Of a stretch of 64,000 nt of DNA, positions 9,347 to 18,911 are shown piece by piece. The translations under genes and the position numbers were made by a program. This stretch comes from Aneurinibacillus aneurinilyticus ATCC 12856. Its GTDB lineage: Bacteria > Bacillota > Bacilli > Aneurinibacillales > Aneurinibacillaceae. Position 1 is the stretch's first letter, and the number at the start of each line of letters is the position of its first letter. The stretch covers positions 19,166 through 83,165 of the forward strand of contig NZ_KE952672.1 in NCBI RefSeq assembly GCF_000466385.1, given 5' to 3'. The notes under the pieces were generated by a model. The model ran no database searches. It saw only the letters and a list, made by a program, of their open reading frames with translations, and had not been told where the DNA came from.

Positions 9347-10759
9347 TTACATAAATAAATCTTTCAGTCGTTCGAAAAATCCGCCCTTTTGCTTCGGCAC
9401 AGGCTGTGGTTTCCGGTTTGTATTTTGCATCTGTACCCCGGCCAAATCAAGTGCACGAGGTGCATCCATAATGCCATAACCGTAATTCTGATCCCAGCCA
9501 GGCTCACCAACATCACGAGTTGCCTGACGCATAATTTTCATTACCTCGGTGTTTTTTAAGGATGGATTTAGCGAACGGATTAGTCCGGCTAATCCTGTAA
9601 CATGTGGACAGGCCATTGACGTACCTGATAATGAAGCATAATGGTTTTGTGTATAGGTACTTGGAATATCCACACCGGGTGCGGATATATCGATATGAGA
9701 GCCGAAATTGGAGAATTCAGCCTGTTTTCCTTGCCAATCCACAGCTGCTACGCTGAGAACTTCCGGGTATGCAGCAGGAAAGCTAGGCTGGGATGTGTGA
9801 TCATTTCCGCTGGCTGCCACCATGACAACATTTTTACTAAATGCATATTTAATTGCATCGTGGAGTACGTTTGATGGATGATAGTTGCCGACGCTCATGT
9901 TGATTACGCTGGCGCCGTGGTCCGCAGCCCAGATAATGCCTTTGGCAATATCGAACGAGGAACCGCTCCCGTCGCTGCCAATACCTTTGATTGGCATAAT
10001 TTTGTTGTTCCACGTGATACCGGCAACACCCTGCTGATTGTTCGTTTTGGCTGCAATAATACCGGCGACATGAGTGCCATGCCCGTTGTCATCCTGTGGA
10101 CGGTCGGAGCCATTCAGTACGTTATAGCCTTTCACTAACTTTCCCTGGAATTCCGGATGATTAAGATCAACCCCGGTGTCGACGATAGCAATAACGACAT
10201 TTTCACTCCCCTTAGTAATATCCCATGCATTTTCCATGTCGATAGCAGACATGTTCCATTGATATCGAGGATAGAGTGTATCGTTTGGTGTGACATTTGG
10301 AAGCAGAAGATAGTTCGGCTCCGCGAATTGGACGTCCGGCCGTTTGCTAAAATATGCGATAAGCTGATCCGTTGACATGGTTCGTGATTTGAAAATAAAT
10401 ATATTGCCGTGATGCGCTTTTTGCCATCCATTAATTGACGCAAGTGTCTGCTTTAGAACAGCTGGAGATGGGGAGCGCTTGAACTTTACTGTTACTTCGC
10501 GTTTCATGTAATGGCTGGTCTGATTGCTGCTATGATGGATAGTAATAACATTTTCATTGTTATGCAGTTGTGTCCGCGACTCCTGTACTTCACTGATGTA
10601 GTTGATGCGGTAAAACTTGCTTTTTTTCTCTGCCTGTTGCACAACAGGTGGAGATGCAGGCTTGGGTGGTGCCGCACTGCGCTCGGGCTGGGCCAGCAAG
10701 AAATACGCAGCCGCCAGAATCGCTAGGCCTCCCACGCTGTATCGGGCGAAGCGTCCCAT
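9347..10759 (-). CDS. Exported S8 family subtilisin-like protease
   Basis: A 470-residue secreted or membrane-anchored serine protease. A single hydrophobic signal/anchor (about residues 8-23) is followed by a Pro-rich linker, an I9-type propeptide region (about 85-150) and the S8 catalytic domain. The catalytic triad is visible: Asp194 in VDTGVD, His227 in GHGTHVAG and Ser381 in GTSMACPH. Oxyanion Asn319 lies in SGND. The C-terminus is a short polar tail. TAAGGAGG precedes the ATG at 10759. It is monocistronic and divergent from acsA. The cellular role (nutrition or quality control) cannot be told. Confidence 0.88.
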   Translation of the reverse strand: MGRFARYSVGGLAILAAAYFLLAQPERSAAPPKPASPPVVQQAEKKSKFYRINYISEVQESRTQLHNNENVITIHHSSNQTSHYMKREVTVKFKRSPSPAVLKQTLASINGWQKAHHGNIFIFKSRTMSTDQLIAYFSKRPDVQFAEPNYLLLPNVTPNDTLYPRYQWNMSAIDMENAWDITKGSENVVIAIVDTGVDLNHPEFQGKLVKGYNVLNGSDRPQDDNGHGTHVAGIIAAKTNNQQGVAGITWNNKIMPIKGIGSDGSGSSFDIAKGIIWAADHGASVINMSVGNYHPSNVLHDAIKYAFSKNVVMVAASGNDHTSQPSFPAAYPEVLSVAAVDWQGKQAEFSNFGSHIDISAPGVDIPSTYTQNHYASLSGTSMACPHVTGLAGLIRSLNPSLKNTEVMKIMRQATRDVGEPGWDQNYGYGIMDAPRALDLAGVQMQNTNRKPQPVPKQKGGFFERLKDLFM

Positions 10760-11017
10760 TGTTATTCCTCCTTATTGCGATTACACGGTTGTACATAGGT
10801 TTTAGCGGGAGGATAGATTATATGAACGGTGAATTTTAACAGGGAAAGCATACCAATAGAATAAGACAGCTAATTATAAAGAAATCACAATTTTTTGAAG
10901 GTAAACGCTTTATTTTGTCGAATAGCTATAGTACAGTTGTTGTATAACAAAAAAGTTGTCCTACAGTAAAAAGCTCTGTATAAGAGCCGAAATAACCTTA
11001 GGATGGGAGTTGGAACC

Positions 11018-12739
11018 ATGACTACAAAAGAAAGGCCGCAGGACATTATGATGCTTGACGACACCGCAAATTTAAAAAATTATACGGAAGCGTCCCATAC
11101 CATGGATTGGAAAGAAGTAGAAAAGAATTTTTCATGGTACGAAACGGGAAAAGTCAACATCGTCTATGAGGCGATTGACCGACACGTGAAGAACGGAAAT
11201 GGCGACAAGGCGGCATTGTTCTACACCGATGGAGAGCGGGATGAACACTATACGTATGCACAGCTTCAGAAGCTATCTTGCCAGTTCGCCAATGGCTTGA
11301 AGGCGAAAGGAATCAAGCGAGGGGATCGCGTCTTTATTTTTATGCCGCGTAGCCCGGAGCTTTTTATAGCATTGCTAGGGATTGTACGCATCGGTGCGAT
11401 TGCAGGACCTCTGTTTGAAGCCTTTATGGAGGACGCTGTGCGTGACCGTTTGCTTGACAGTGGCTCGGTAGCAGTTGTTACTACACCTTCTCTTTTGCCT
11501 CGCGTGCCTGTTAATGCACTTCCAGAATTAAAACATGTGATTTTGGTTGGTGCTGATAAGAAGGCGGCTGACAATCAATTACTATATCAAGAAATAATGG
11601 AAGGATCTGATAAGTACACAATTGAGTGGGTAGAACGAGAATCAGGCATGCTTCTGCATTACACATCAGGCTCCACAGGTAAGCCGAAGGGTGTTTATCA
11701 AGTTCATGATGCAATGATTCATCAATACGTGTCCGGCAAATGGGTATACGACCTGCGTGAAGGCGACATTTATTGGTGTACAGCCGATCCTGGCTGGGTA
11801 ACCGGAACATCCGCAGGCATGTGGGCTCCATGGCTCAACGGTGTGACCGTTGTGTTGCGTGGAGGACGCTTTAAGCCGGCAGACTGGTACGCTACACTTG
11901 AGAAATACAAAGTGAGTGTATGGTTTAGTGCTCCTACAGCGTTTCGCATGCTGATGGGGGAGGGAGACGAGTTGCCGAAGCGATTCGATTTATCCAATTT
12001 GCGTCATGTTCTTTCGGCAGGGGAGCCGTTGAATCCGGAAGTTATCCGCTGGGGATTGGACGTAATCGGTCACCGGATTCATGACAACTGGTGGATGACG
12101 GAGACTGGATCGACGATCTGTGCCAACTACCGTTCGATGCCGATTCGCCCAGGTTCAATGGGAAAGCCGCTTCCAGGTATTAAGTTGGCGATTGTGGATG
12201 ATGAAGGCAATGAGCTGCCGCCGAATACGATGGGGAATTTGGCGATTATGCCGCCATGGCCGGCAATGATGCGTCAGATTTGGAATAATCCGTCCAAGTA
12301 TGAAGAATATTTTATGACAGGATGGTATATGTCCGGTGACTCAGCCTATATGGATGAAGATGGATATTTCTGGTTTGAGGGCCGGGTAGATGATGTAATT
12401 AATACATCTGGTGAGCGTGTCGGTCCATTTGAAGTCGAAAGCAAGCTTGTGGAGCATCCATCGGTAGCTGAAGCAGGTGTTATCGGCGTTCCCGATCCGG
12501 TACGTGGTGAGATTATTAAGGCGTTTATCACGCTTCGTACGGGATATGAGGCGAACGATGAATTGAAAGAGGATATTCGAAAATTTGTAAAAGAACGGTT
12601 GGCCGCACATGCAGCCCCCCGTCAAATCGAATTCCGCGATAAGCTGCCAAAGACGCGTTCCGGTAAGATTATGCGCCGTGTGCTAAAAGCATGGGAACTC
12701 GGACTGCCAACAGGCGACTTATCGACGATGGAAGATTAA
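11018..12739 (+). CDS. acsA: Acetyl-CoA synthetase (acetate-CoA ligase)
   Basis: A 573-residue AMP-forming enzyme that activates acetate to acetyl-CoA in the cytosol, nearly the length of B. subtilis AcsA. The adenylate-forming P-loop YTSGSTGKPKG lies at about residue 214. The motif WWMTETGS near 365, YMSGD near 440 and the C-terminal PKTRSGKIMRR with the acetylatable Lys near 549 are all present. The ATG at 11018 is chosen over the one at 11003 because GGATGGGAG lies 8 nt before it. A strong terminator follows. No catabolite element was identified with confidence. Confidence 0.9.
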   Translation: MTTKERPQDIMMLDDTANLKNYTEASHTMDWKEVEKNFSWYETGKVNIVYEAIDRHVKNGNGDKAALFYTDGERDEHYTYAQLQKLSCQFANGLKAKGIKRGDRVFIFMPRSPELFIALLGIVRIGAIAGPLFEAFMEDAVRDRLLDSGSVAVVTTPSLLPRVPVNALPELKHVILVGADKKAADNQLLYQEIMEGSDKYTIEWVERESGMLLHYTSGSTGKPKGVYQVHDAMIHQYVSGKWVYDLREGDIYWCTADPGWVTGTSAGMWAPWLNGVTVVLRGGRFKPADWYATLEKYKVSVWFSAPTAFRMLMGEGDELPKRFDLSNLRHVLSAGEPLNPEVIRWGLDVIGHRIHDNWWMTETGSTICANYRSMPIRPGSMGKPLPGIKLAIVDDEGNELPPNTMGNLAIMPPWPAMMRQIWNNPSKYEEYFMTGWYMSGDSAYMDEDGYFWFEGRVDDVINTSGERVGPFEVESKLVEHPSVAEAGVIGVPDPVRGEIIKAFITLRTGYEANDELKEDIRKFVKERLAAHAAPRQIEFRDKLPKTRSGKIMRRVLKAWELGLPTGDLSTMED

Positions 12740-12808
12740 AAGATAGGGTGAAACTTCCTTGTTTCCTTAGTGCTTCGAGATGTGGACCTGTCTGTTAAGA
12801 GTTCGAGC

Positions 12809-12842
12809 AAAAAGGCGAGAGTGTAAGCTTCTCGCCTTTTTT
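12809..12842. terminator. Bidirectional terminator (acsA / exonuclease)
   Basis: AAAAGGCGAGA (12810-12820) pairs with TCTCGCCTTTT (12830-12840), with A and T runs on both flanks. It separates two convergent genes. Confidence 0.85.
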
Positions 12843-12856
12843 GTCATATTGTTGTG

Positions 12857-13624
12857 CTATAACGGAGCATATCCTGACTCTGTACGTTGGCGCAGCAGGT
12901 GCATGGATTTAATGTAATTCTCCAAAGAATGGAGCGTATGGATACCTCGTCTTTCTAGTTCTTCGATGAATTTTAGATACAGCTCCGCTGTCATTACTGC
13001 GTCACCAAGTGCAGTATGGCGTCCTTCTACCTTGATTTTATGCTGCTCAAGCAGTATATCGAGTCCATATGATTGATTCGTAGGAAGCAGATGATAGGCC
13101 AGTGTCATCGTGTCGATGACCGGGTTATACAGCTTGGTCTTGCATAGCTTTTTGAGTTTGCTATTCATAAAGTTCATATCGAAGTCGGCGCAGTGAGCTA
13201 CAAGATAGTTCTCGCCGACGAAGTGTAGAAATTTGTGCAGTATCGGAAGAGGGGGAGGCGCATTTTGTACATCGCCATCTGCGATGCCGGTAATTTTTGT
13301 GACGACAGGCGGGATGGCAGTAGTAGGTCGAATGTATTCATGAAAAAAATTACTTTCTTGTATTTGTCCATTTTCAATTATAATCGCCCCGATGGAGATT
13401 ATTTCATCCCCTGCATATGGATGGAATCCGGTTGTCTCCGTATCGAATACAACAAATCGCATGTTACGCAGATGACGGTCTGGATAAGATTGCTTTCGTA
13501 TCGCTTCAGTCATGTGCTGTATTTCTTTAATTAAATTCGGGTCAAGCGCAGGTTTTTCCTTATACCAATTCGTGGTGATGTGTTTGATGTATTTGCCTAA
13601 AGGAAAAGAGTACATCGTATTCAC
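12857..13624 (-). CDS. DnaQ-like 3'-5' exonuclease
   Basis: A 255-residue protein with a DEDDh exonuclease domain as in the DNA polymerase III epsilon subunit. The first motif FDTETTG (Asp61, Glu63) is followed by an HCADFDMNF motif II and a C-terminal motif with HTALGDAVMTAELY carrying the catalytic His and Asp. About 50 extra residues precede the domain. It is not fused to a polymerase, so a repair or RNA/DNA trimming role is more likely than replication proofreading. It is monocistronic and convergent with acsA. Confidence 0.82.
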   Translation of the reverse strand: MNTMYSFPLGKYIKHITTNWYKEKPALDPNLIKEIQHMTEAIRKQSYPDRHLRNMRFVVFDTETTGFHPYAGDEIISIGAIIIENGQIQESNFFHEYIRPTTAIPPVVTKITGIADGDVQNAPPPLPILHKFLHFVGENYLVAHCADFDMNFMNSKLKKLCKTKLYNPVIDTMTLAYHLLPTNQSYGLDILLEQHKIKVEGRHTALGDAVMTAELYLKFIEELERRGIHTLHSLENYIKSMHLLRQRTESGYAPL

Positions 13625-13835
13625 ATCCTTCTCTCTATGAATCTATTCTCGTTCATTGTGGTGAAGTGAGTCTTAAGGTTCGTTATTTTTGAAAGCGTTG
13701 TCGTTTTTTATCATACCATAGGAGTATACTAAAAAACATATTATTTAGAAAATTTAGATTGCTATTTGTTTCTTGACGTAAATATGTTTGAACAGTACGA
13801 TGAAAAGAAAATGTAGCCACTAGGGGTGCTTATTG

Positions 13836-14639
13836 ATGAAAGTAAGCAGAGCGTTAACAATAGCTGGTTCTGATAGTGGTGGAGGCGCGGGGATTCAAGC
13901 TGACTTAAAAACATTTCAGGAACTTGGTGTATATGGAATGTCCGTTCTTACCGCACTTACTGCACAAAATACACAAGGTGTACATGGGGTATATGCGATT
14001 CCGTCAGAATTTATTGCCCAGCAAATGGATGCCGTACTAACGGACATCGGGTGCGATGCAGTAAAGAGTGGAATGCTATTTGACAGTAACATTATCGAAA
14101 CGGTGGCACACAAGCTAAAAGAGCATAGCGTGCCCAATTATGTGCTTGATCCGATTATGATCGCCAAAGGAGGAGCTCCGCTTCTGCTACAGGAAGCTGT
14201 AGAGGCAGTAAAGGAGCTTCTGCTCCCACTAGCAACTGTCATTACGCCGAACCTGCCGGAAGCAGAAGTACTAACTGGAATGAAGGAAATCAAGACCAGG
14301 GAGCAGATGGAGGAAGCTGCACGCATTCTTCATGACTGGGGTGCGCAAAATGTTGTAGTAAAAGGCGGGCATAGCGAAGGGGAGATAGTAACCGATTTGT
14401 TATATGATGGCCGCGAGTTTATTGAGTTATCTTCAACCCGGTTTCATACGCAGCATACACATGGTACAGGATGTACATTTGCGGCAGCGATTACATCGGG
14501 ACTTGCAACTGGTAAACCGATACGTACAGCAGTAGAGCAGGCCAAGCGCTTCATCACGGCAGCCATTAGTAATCCACTTGGTATCGGTCATGGACATGGA
14601 CCGACCAATCACTGGGCCTATCGGAAGGAAAATTTTTAA
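13836..14639 (+). CDS. thiD: Hydroxymethylpyrimidine/phosphomethylpyrimidine kinase ThiD
   Basis: A 267-residue ribokinase-family enzyme that phosphorylates HMP and HMP-P in thiamine synthesis; some family members also act on pyridoxine. Family signatures are GSDSGGGAGIQADLKTF at about residues 11-27, a VVKGGH stretch near 172 and the anion-hole motif HGTGCTFAAAI near 211. The ATG at 13836 follows AGGGGTG by 7 nt, with an upstream TTG as an alternative. There is no neighbouring thi gene and no TPP riboswitch was seen, so PdxK-like salvage activity is also possible. Confidence 0.85.
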   Translation: MKVSRALTIAGSDSGGGAGIQADLKTFQELGVYGMSVLTALTAQNTQGVHGVYAIPSEFIAQQMDAVLTDIGCDAVKSGMLFDSNIIETVAHKLKEHSVPNYVLDPIMIAKGGAPLLLQEAVEAVKELLLPLATVITPNLPEAEVLTGMKEIKTREQMEEAARILHDWGAQNVVVKGGHSEGEIVTDLLYDGREFIELSSTRFHTQHTHGTGCTFAAAITSGLATGKPIRTAVEQAKRFITAAISNPLGIGHGHGPTNHWAYRKENF

Positions 14640-14640
14640 A

Positions 14641-14684
14641 ACCAAAACAGGCGGGGGTGAAGTCCCCCGCCTGTTTTGGTTTTA
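14641..14684 (+). terminator. Strong terminator after thiD
   Basis: ACCAAAACAGGCGGGGG pairs with CCCCCGCCTGTTTTGGT, a stem of 17 bp around a short loop, followed by TTTTAT. Confidence 0.9.
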
Positions 14685-14731
14685 TCTCGGTTTAACGGGC
14701 AGCAAGGTGCCGATGTGTATGACGAGCCGGG

Positions 14732-14760
14732 AAAACTCCCTCGCACAGGAGTTTTGCTTT
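14732..14760 (-). terminator. Terminator of the PHA granule gene
   Basis: AAAACTCC (14732-14739) pairs with GGAGTTTT (14748-14755). On the minus strand it ends the 14759-15130 gene with a T-run. Confidence 0.6.
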
Positions 14761-15130
14761 ATGCGTTCGCTTTTTTAGCAGAGCTTTTCGCCGATTTCTC
14801 TAGTGTTGTTTTAATCTCGTCCAATCTTGCCATAACCTCATCATCTAATCGTTCATCCAGCTTTTCCACTTTTTCTTCCAGTTGAATGACCAGCTGTGCC
14901 ACACGGGCAATCTCTTCCTTGCTCGGCATATTATTCTCGTTAAGGAATTGATCCATCCATTTCTTATATTGCTCCTGGGAATAAAAAAACCACTTCTGAT
15001 ATTCGCCGACCATAGCCGAGTATTCAGATGTTTTCACAAAATCATCCATTGACTTCCCCCATGTTTTCTCGACCAGATCGTACCAGCTTTTCCACATTTG
15101 TACCGGGTCAAACGTTTGATTGGATGCCAT
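14759..15130 (-). CDS. Polyhydroxyalkanoate granule-associated protein (PhaP/PhaR-like)
   Basis: A 123-residue, almost fully helical, amphipathic protein. The N-terminal FDPVQMWKSWYD and the later KEEIARVAQLVIQLEEKVEKL coiled stretch resemble small Bacillus proteins of PHA metabolism: phasin PhaP, or the PhaR subunit of class IV synthase. The tail is Lys/Ala-rich, as in granule-binding proteins. It is divergent from a PhaQ-type repressor, as expected for the PHA locus, which supports the call. No synthase (phaC) lies in the window. PhaP and PhaR cannot be told apart here. Confidence 0.62.
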   Translation of the reverse strand: MASNQTFDPVQMWKSWYDLVEKTWGKSMDDFVKTSEYSAMVGEYQKWFFYSQEQYKKWMDQFLNENNMPSKEEIARVAQLVIQLEEKVEKLDERLDDEVMARLDEIKTTLEKSAKSSAKKANA

Positions 15131-15299
15131 GCGAATCCCTCCTGTGTTTTAATCCCTCCTTCTTATATTACGTGGGATAGAAAAAATATACAAATAGAAA
15201 TTGTGAAAAAATTAGAAACTAATTGATAGGCATTTTTAGAAAGGGACATTCGTATAGTAAATTATATCCACATACCTTTTAATATTAGAGAAGAAGAGA

Positions 15300-15330
15300 G
15301 AGGAGGTTGGAAGAGATATCCTACCTCCTC
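15300..15330. promoter_or_regulatory. Inverted repeat between the PHA gene and phaQ
   Basis: GAGGAGGT (15300-15307) is mirrored by ACCTCCTC (15323-15330) around a 15-nt loop, about 90 bp before phaQ. The left arm resembles a ribosome-binding site, and no T-run follows. It could be an operator of the PhaQ repressor, a leader hairpin or chance. The rest of this 292-bp gap is AT-rich promoter-like DNA. Confidence 0.35.
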
Positions 15331-15421
15331 ATTAGTATGTGAGATATACATCCAGCCTTGCTGTTGCAAAATATTTATGTGTCATCAAGATATTAGGATA
15401 TGAAAGGAAGGAGGAGTATAT

Positions 15422-15799
15422 ATGGGGAACGAAAAAGATAAAACCCATGCTTACAGCGCACCGAAAAATTTGCTTATCCCCTGTGTGCTGCTTTTGCTCC
15501 GAAGGATGAGCAATTATGGATATCGAATTATTCAAGAACTAGTAGAGTTCGGCTTTTCTTCTATCGATCCGGGTTATGTTTACCGGATTCTGCGTCAACT
15601 GGAAAGTGAAAGGCTTGTGCAATCTCATTGGGAAGTATCGAGTGGTGGCCCGCCGAAGCGTATGTACGCTATTACAAGCGCTGGAACCGAGTATTTGGAA
15701 GCCTGGTCGCAAACACTGGAGAAATATCAATACACTTTGGAGCGCTTTTTTACTATGTATGAGCGTCTTCTCTTTCTTTCGACAGAAAAAAATAAATAA
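15422..15799 (+). CDS. phaQ: PhaQ-type PadR family repressor
   Basis: A 125-residue winged-helix regulator of the PadR family. The segments [11 protein letters not shown] (about residues 30-40), [14 protein letters not shown] (about 48-61, recognition helix) and [11 protein letters not shown] (wing) match the poly-hydroxybutyrate-responsive repressor PhaQ of Bacillus, which senses PHB and controls phasin genes. The divergent granule-protein gene fits. GGAAGGAGG lies just upstream of the ATG. The intergenic hairpin at 15300 is a candidate site of action. Confidence 0.75.
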   Translation: MGNEKDKTHAYSAPKNLLIPCVLLLLRRMSNYGYRIIQELVEFGFSSIDPGYVYRILRQLESERLVQSHWEVSSGGPPKRMYAITSAGTEYLEAWSQTLEKYQYTLERFFTMYERLLFLSTEKNK

Positions 15800-15899
15800 A
15801 AAAGAAATTGTGAAAAAAATTAGGAAAAAGTATGGAATACAAAGAGATTACCATATAAGATATAAGCGATATGTAATGTGCCTAAGGGAGGAAAATGTA

Positions 15900-17573
15900 T
15901 TGTTTCAAAAGATAAATAATATGTCAATTAAATTAAAATTAACGGCAACTATTTTGCTTATTACCCTTATTCCGTTAATGGCATCAGGATTTCTAAGCTA
16001 TCACTCTGCTTATGATAGCGTCTATGATATGACTGTACAGGATTTGAAGTATATGACTAAAGTAAAGGCAGAGGAAATCGCCGCTTATACAAAAGACGGT
16101 CATGTAGATGCAGCTATGTCAGAAAAAATAAAAGCACTGGTGGATGATGTAGAGACAAGTTATTACAAGGCTAATGGATTGAGTGGATACGCTTACATTA
16201 TAGATGATCAGGGAAAGGTATTGTACCATCCTGACCCTCAAATGATAGGCACAAGCCTTGCGAATGAATCATTTGCCCAGGAAATTCTTAAAGAGAAAAC
16301 CGGATACATTACATACCCCTGGAAGGGGGAAGAGAAAGTTGCTTCATTCTCGCAATTGCCGAATGGATGGGAGCTGGTTATCGGCAGCTATTTAAAAGAT
16401 ATGATGAAGCCCCTTCTGTTTATTCGTAACCAGATGTTCGTTATTAGTCTTGTTTCCTCATTGCTTGCCATCGTCATCGGATACGTCATCGTACATATGT
16501 TGACAAAACCGATGAAAGAGCTTGTACAGGCCATGGAAAAAGCGGAGGCAGGAGACGTTACTGTACAGGTTACACCAGGCTCCAAGGATGAAGTGGGACA
16601 ACTCACTCATATGTTTAATGAGATGATTCGCGAATTCAGAAATATGCTACGTCAGGTACATGAAGTTTCAGAGCAGGTAGCGGCCTCTTCCGAGCAGCTG
16701 ACAGCCAGTGCCAATGAAAGTACGCGTGCATCGGAACAAATTTCGGAGGCATCACAGGAAATTGCCTCCGGGTCGGAAGGACAGATGGAAAGCGTACGCG
16801 CGACAACTGAGGCGCTGCATGAGATGAGCGGCAACATACAGTCAATTGCTGATAAAATTCAAGCTGTCAAACATGACTCATCAACGGTAGTAAAATATGC
16901 ACATACGGGCGAAAGTTCTCTGAAAAAGGTAATTTGGGAAATGAATGATATTTCTGAAAAAGTTAGTAATACAGAAGTGCAGATTCGTGAACTGGGAAAC
17001 CGTTCGGAAGCGATCAAGGGAATTATTGGAACGATTCATGAAATTAGCGAACAGACCAATCTGCTTGCATTAAATGCAGCGATTGAAGCGGCACGTGCCG
17101 GGGAGCAAGGAAAAAGCTTCGCAGTAGTTGCTCAAGAAATTCGTAAGCTGGCAGAGCAATCGGGTAAATCAGCAAGAGAGATTGCGATGTTGATCTCTGA
17201 TATTCACGCCAAAATCGGTACCGCTGTTACTTCGATGGGCGAGAGCAGCAAAGCCGTATCGGAAGGTCGCAGCGTAGTAGAAGAGGCGGGGCAATCATTC
17301 TCTAGCATTCTTAAAGCGATTGCCGATTTGAATAAGCAGATCGAGCTTGTGACGGCTTCTTCCAAAACGATTTCCGAAGGAACGGAACATATTGTACGCC
17401 AGGGAGATGAAATATCACGCCTGGCATCTATTGCTGCGGCTGATACACAGGAAGTGGCTGCTGCATCGGAGGAACAAACCGCCACGATGGAGGAAATCAA
17501 TGCCGCATCCGAGATGCTGGCCAAGATGGCGGAGGAGCTGCAAGCACATGTCAGCCGATTTAAAATCTCATAG
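15900..17573 (+). CDS. Methyl-accepting chemotaxis protein
   Basis: A membrane chemoreceptor of about 557 residues. A first transmembrane helix (about residues 10-35) leads into a short extracytoplasmic Cache-like sensor containing [17 protein letters not shown] second membrane helix (about 175-200), a HAMP domain and the cytoplasmic signalling coiled coil follow. The conserved hairpin tip [20 protein letters not shown] sits near residue 383. The TTG at 15900 is chosen because AAGGGAGG lies 8 nt before it; the ATG at 15921 is the alternative. The ligand is unknown. No che genes lie nearby. Confidence 0.88.
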   Translation: MFQKINNMSIKLKLTATILLITLIPLMASGFLSYHSAYDSVYDMTVQDLKYMTKVKAEEIAAYTKDGHVDAAMSEKIKALVDDVETSYYKANGLSGYAYIIDDQGKVLYHPDPQMIGTSLANESFAQEILKEKTGYITYPWKGEEKVASFSQLPNGWELVIGSYLKDMMKPLLFIRNQMFVISLVSSLLAIVIGYVIVHMLTKPMKELVQAMEKAEAGDVTVQVTPGSKDEVGQLTHMFNEMIREFRNMLRQVHEVSEQVAASSEQLTASANESTRASEQISEASQEIASGSEGQMESVRATTEALHEMSGNIQSIADKIQAVKHDSSTVVKYAHTGESSLKKVIWEMNDISEKVSNTEVQIRELGNRSEAIKGIIGTIHEISEQTNLLALNAAIEAARAGEQGKSFAVVAQEIRKLAEQSGKSAREIAMLISDIHAKIGTAVTSMGESSKAVSEGRSVVEEAGQSFSSILKAIADLNKQIELVTASSKTISEGTEHIVRQGDEISRLASIAAADTQEVAAASEEQTATMEEINAASEMLAKMAEELQAHVSRFKIS

Positions 17574-17634
17574 CGTGTAGCATTCCGCTCCTTAATTAGC
17601 TAGAATGAGAAAAAAGGGGCGGGAGGTGAAAGAA

Positions 17635-18219
17635 TTGGATTATGTGGATCGCAATCGTGCTTCTTTTGATAAGCTGGCAAATGAGACAGGGGGAAAGTGG
17701 CGTCACCGCGAGCTGACTATGCAGTTTATTTCCGGATTTCAAATGCTTTTGGGCGGCAACAGCGTGCTTGATCTCGGGTGCGGGGTAGGCCATGATGCGC
17801 TTAGACTAAAGCGTTATGATCTGCATGTGCAGGGATTGGACATCAGTGAGGTAATGCTTGAACAGGCCAAACAGCAGGTGCAGGGTGTCGAGTTTATCCA
17901 AGGGGATTTCCGGCATATTCCGACCGGGAATGAACTGTACGACGGAGTATGGGCTAACGCCTCGCTGATTTATTTAACAGAAGAAGATTTGCATAAAGCA
18001 TTGGATGAAGTGTACCGGGTGTTAAAGCCGGGTGGTGTTTTCTTCTCTTCATACCGACTTGGTGAAGGTAATGTCGTTATTGATAATATTTTCAACCAGT
18101 TATATAGGGAGGAGGAAATACAGAATATCCTGCGTTTGCACGGATTTCGAATTTTTGACCGGACGAATACCGGGGGCGAGGAAGAGCCGTACTTAAGCTT
18201 ATATGCTATTAAGCAATAA
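17635..18219 (+). CDS. Class I SAM-dependent methyltransferase
   Basis: A cytosolic methyltransferase of about 194 residues. SAM-binding motif I VLDLGCGVGHDA lies near residue 44, followed by the acidic motif GLDISEVML and the post-motif GDFRHIPTG. The VLKPGGVFF turn is typical of the Methyltransf_11/25 group. The frame opens at 17605, but GGGAGGTG immediately precedes the TTG at 17635, making that the likely start. The substrate is unknown. It lies 60 bp after the chemoreceptor and could be co-transcribed with it. Confidence 0.75.
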   Translation: MDYVDRNRASFDKLANETGGKWRHRELTMQFISGFQMLLGGNSVLDLGCGVGHDALRLKRYDLHVQGLDISEVMLEQAKQQVQGVEFIQGDFRHIPTGNELYDGVWANASLIYLTEEDLHKALDEVYRVLKPGGVFFSSYRLGEGNVVIDNIFNQLYREEEIQNILRLHGFRIFDRTNTGGEEEPYLSLYAIKQ

Positions 18220-18248
18220 TTTCACCTATATATTTTGTGCATACATAG

Positions 18249-18288
18249 AAATAGCCACGGAAAGCCCGTGGCTATTTTCTTTTTTTTA
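18249..18288. terminator. Bidirectional terminator
   Basis: AATAGCCACGG pairs with CCGTGGCTATT around a short loop, then TTTCTTTTTTTT. It sits between the convergent methyltransferase and thioesterase genes and overlaps the end of the latter. Confidence 0.85.
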
Positions 18289-18766
18289 GGCGTTCTTTTG
18301 TGAGCTCACGACGTCGACTGCGGATTTCGAAGCGCTCAGACGCGGTTTTGTAATTCCAACGTTCTTCTTCTGTCTCGGGAAGCACAGGAGGAACAGGCGT
18401 TGGTTTATCGTTTTCGTCAAGTGCCACGAATGTCAGGTACGCTTGCGAAGTCAGGCGCCGTTCGCCTGTTAGCAGATTTTCCGCTTCGACTTTTACATAT
18501 ACTTCCATTGATGTGTGATGGGTCCAGGATACGTAACCTTCGAGGCAGATAGCTTCCCCGGTACGGATAGGCGCAAGAAAATCAAGGCTATCGCTTGATG
18601 CGGTTACGACCTGTCTTCGGCAGTGGCGCATGGCAGTAATGCTTGCAACTTTATCGATATAAGCCATAACATTTCCGCCAAAAATCGTTCCATGATAGTT
18701 CGTATCAGGTGGGAGTACAATATCGGTCATGATTGTGCGTGATTCGCTCGTTTTCTTTCCGTTCAA
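18272..18766 (-). CDS. Acyl-CoA thioesterase, YkhA-type hotdog
   Basis: A 164-residue hotdog-fold acyl-CoA hydrolase. The N-terminal PPDTNYHGTIFGGNVMAYID holds the family's His-Gly...Gly-Gly helix start, and SLDFLAPIRTGEAI follows, as in B. subtilis YkhA and the BFIT group. The C-terminus is a basic Arg/Lys tail. The start is TTG at 18766, five nt after GAGGTGAG. The chain-length preference cannot be read. It is monocistronic. Confidence 0.85.
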   Translation of the reverse strand: MNGKKTSESRTIMTDIVLPPDTNYHGTIFGGNVMAYIDKVASITAMRHCRRQVVTASSDSLDFLAPIRTGEAICLEGYVSWTHHTSMEVYVKVEAENLLTGERRLTSQAYLTFVALDENDKPTPVPPVLPETEEERWNYKTASERFEIRSRRRELTKERLKKRK

Positions 18767-18819
18767 AGGAACTCACCTCAATTTTTAGAAGTTCGAGTAG
18801 GTATGCACCTAATTTCCCA

Positions 18820-18856
18820 GCTATGGGCAGATGTCGTGTCCTAACGACCCATAGGT
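18820..18856 (+). other. Hairpin upstream of the His/Tyr-rich gene
   Basis: CTATGGG pairs with CCCATAG across a loop of about 20 nt, between the thioesterase start and the coat-like gene. No T-run follows. It may be a leader structure or operator. Confidence 0.3.
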
Positions 18857-18911
18857 GAATACAGTGTAGCAGATTGATAAATAAATTGATAACGAATGGA
18901 GGATGTTACAC

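Noticed and set aside
13625..13835. TPP riboswitch before thiD
   Set aside because: The conserved CUGAGA and ACCUGA pieces are absent.
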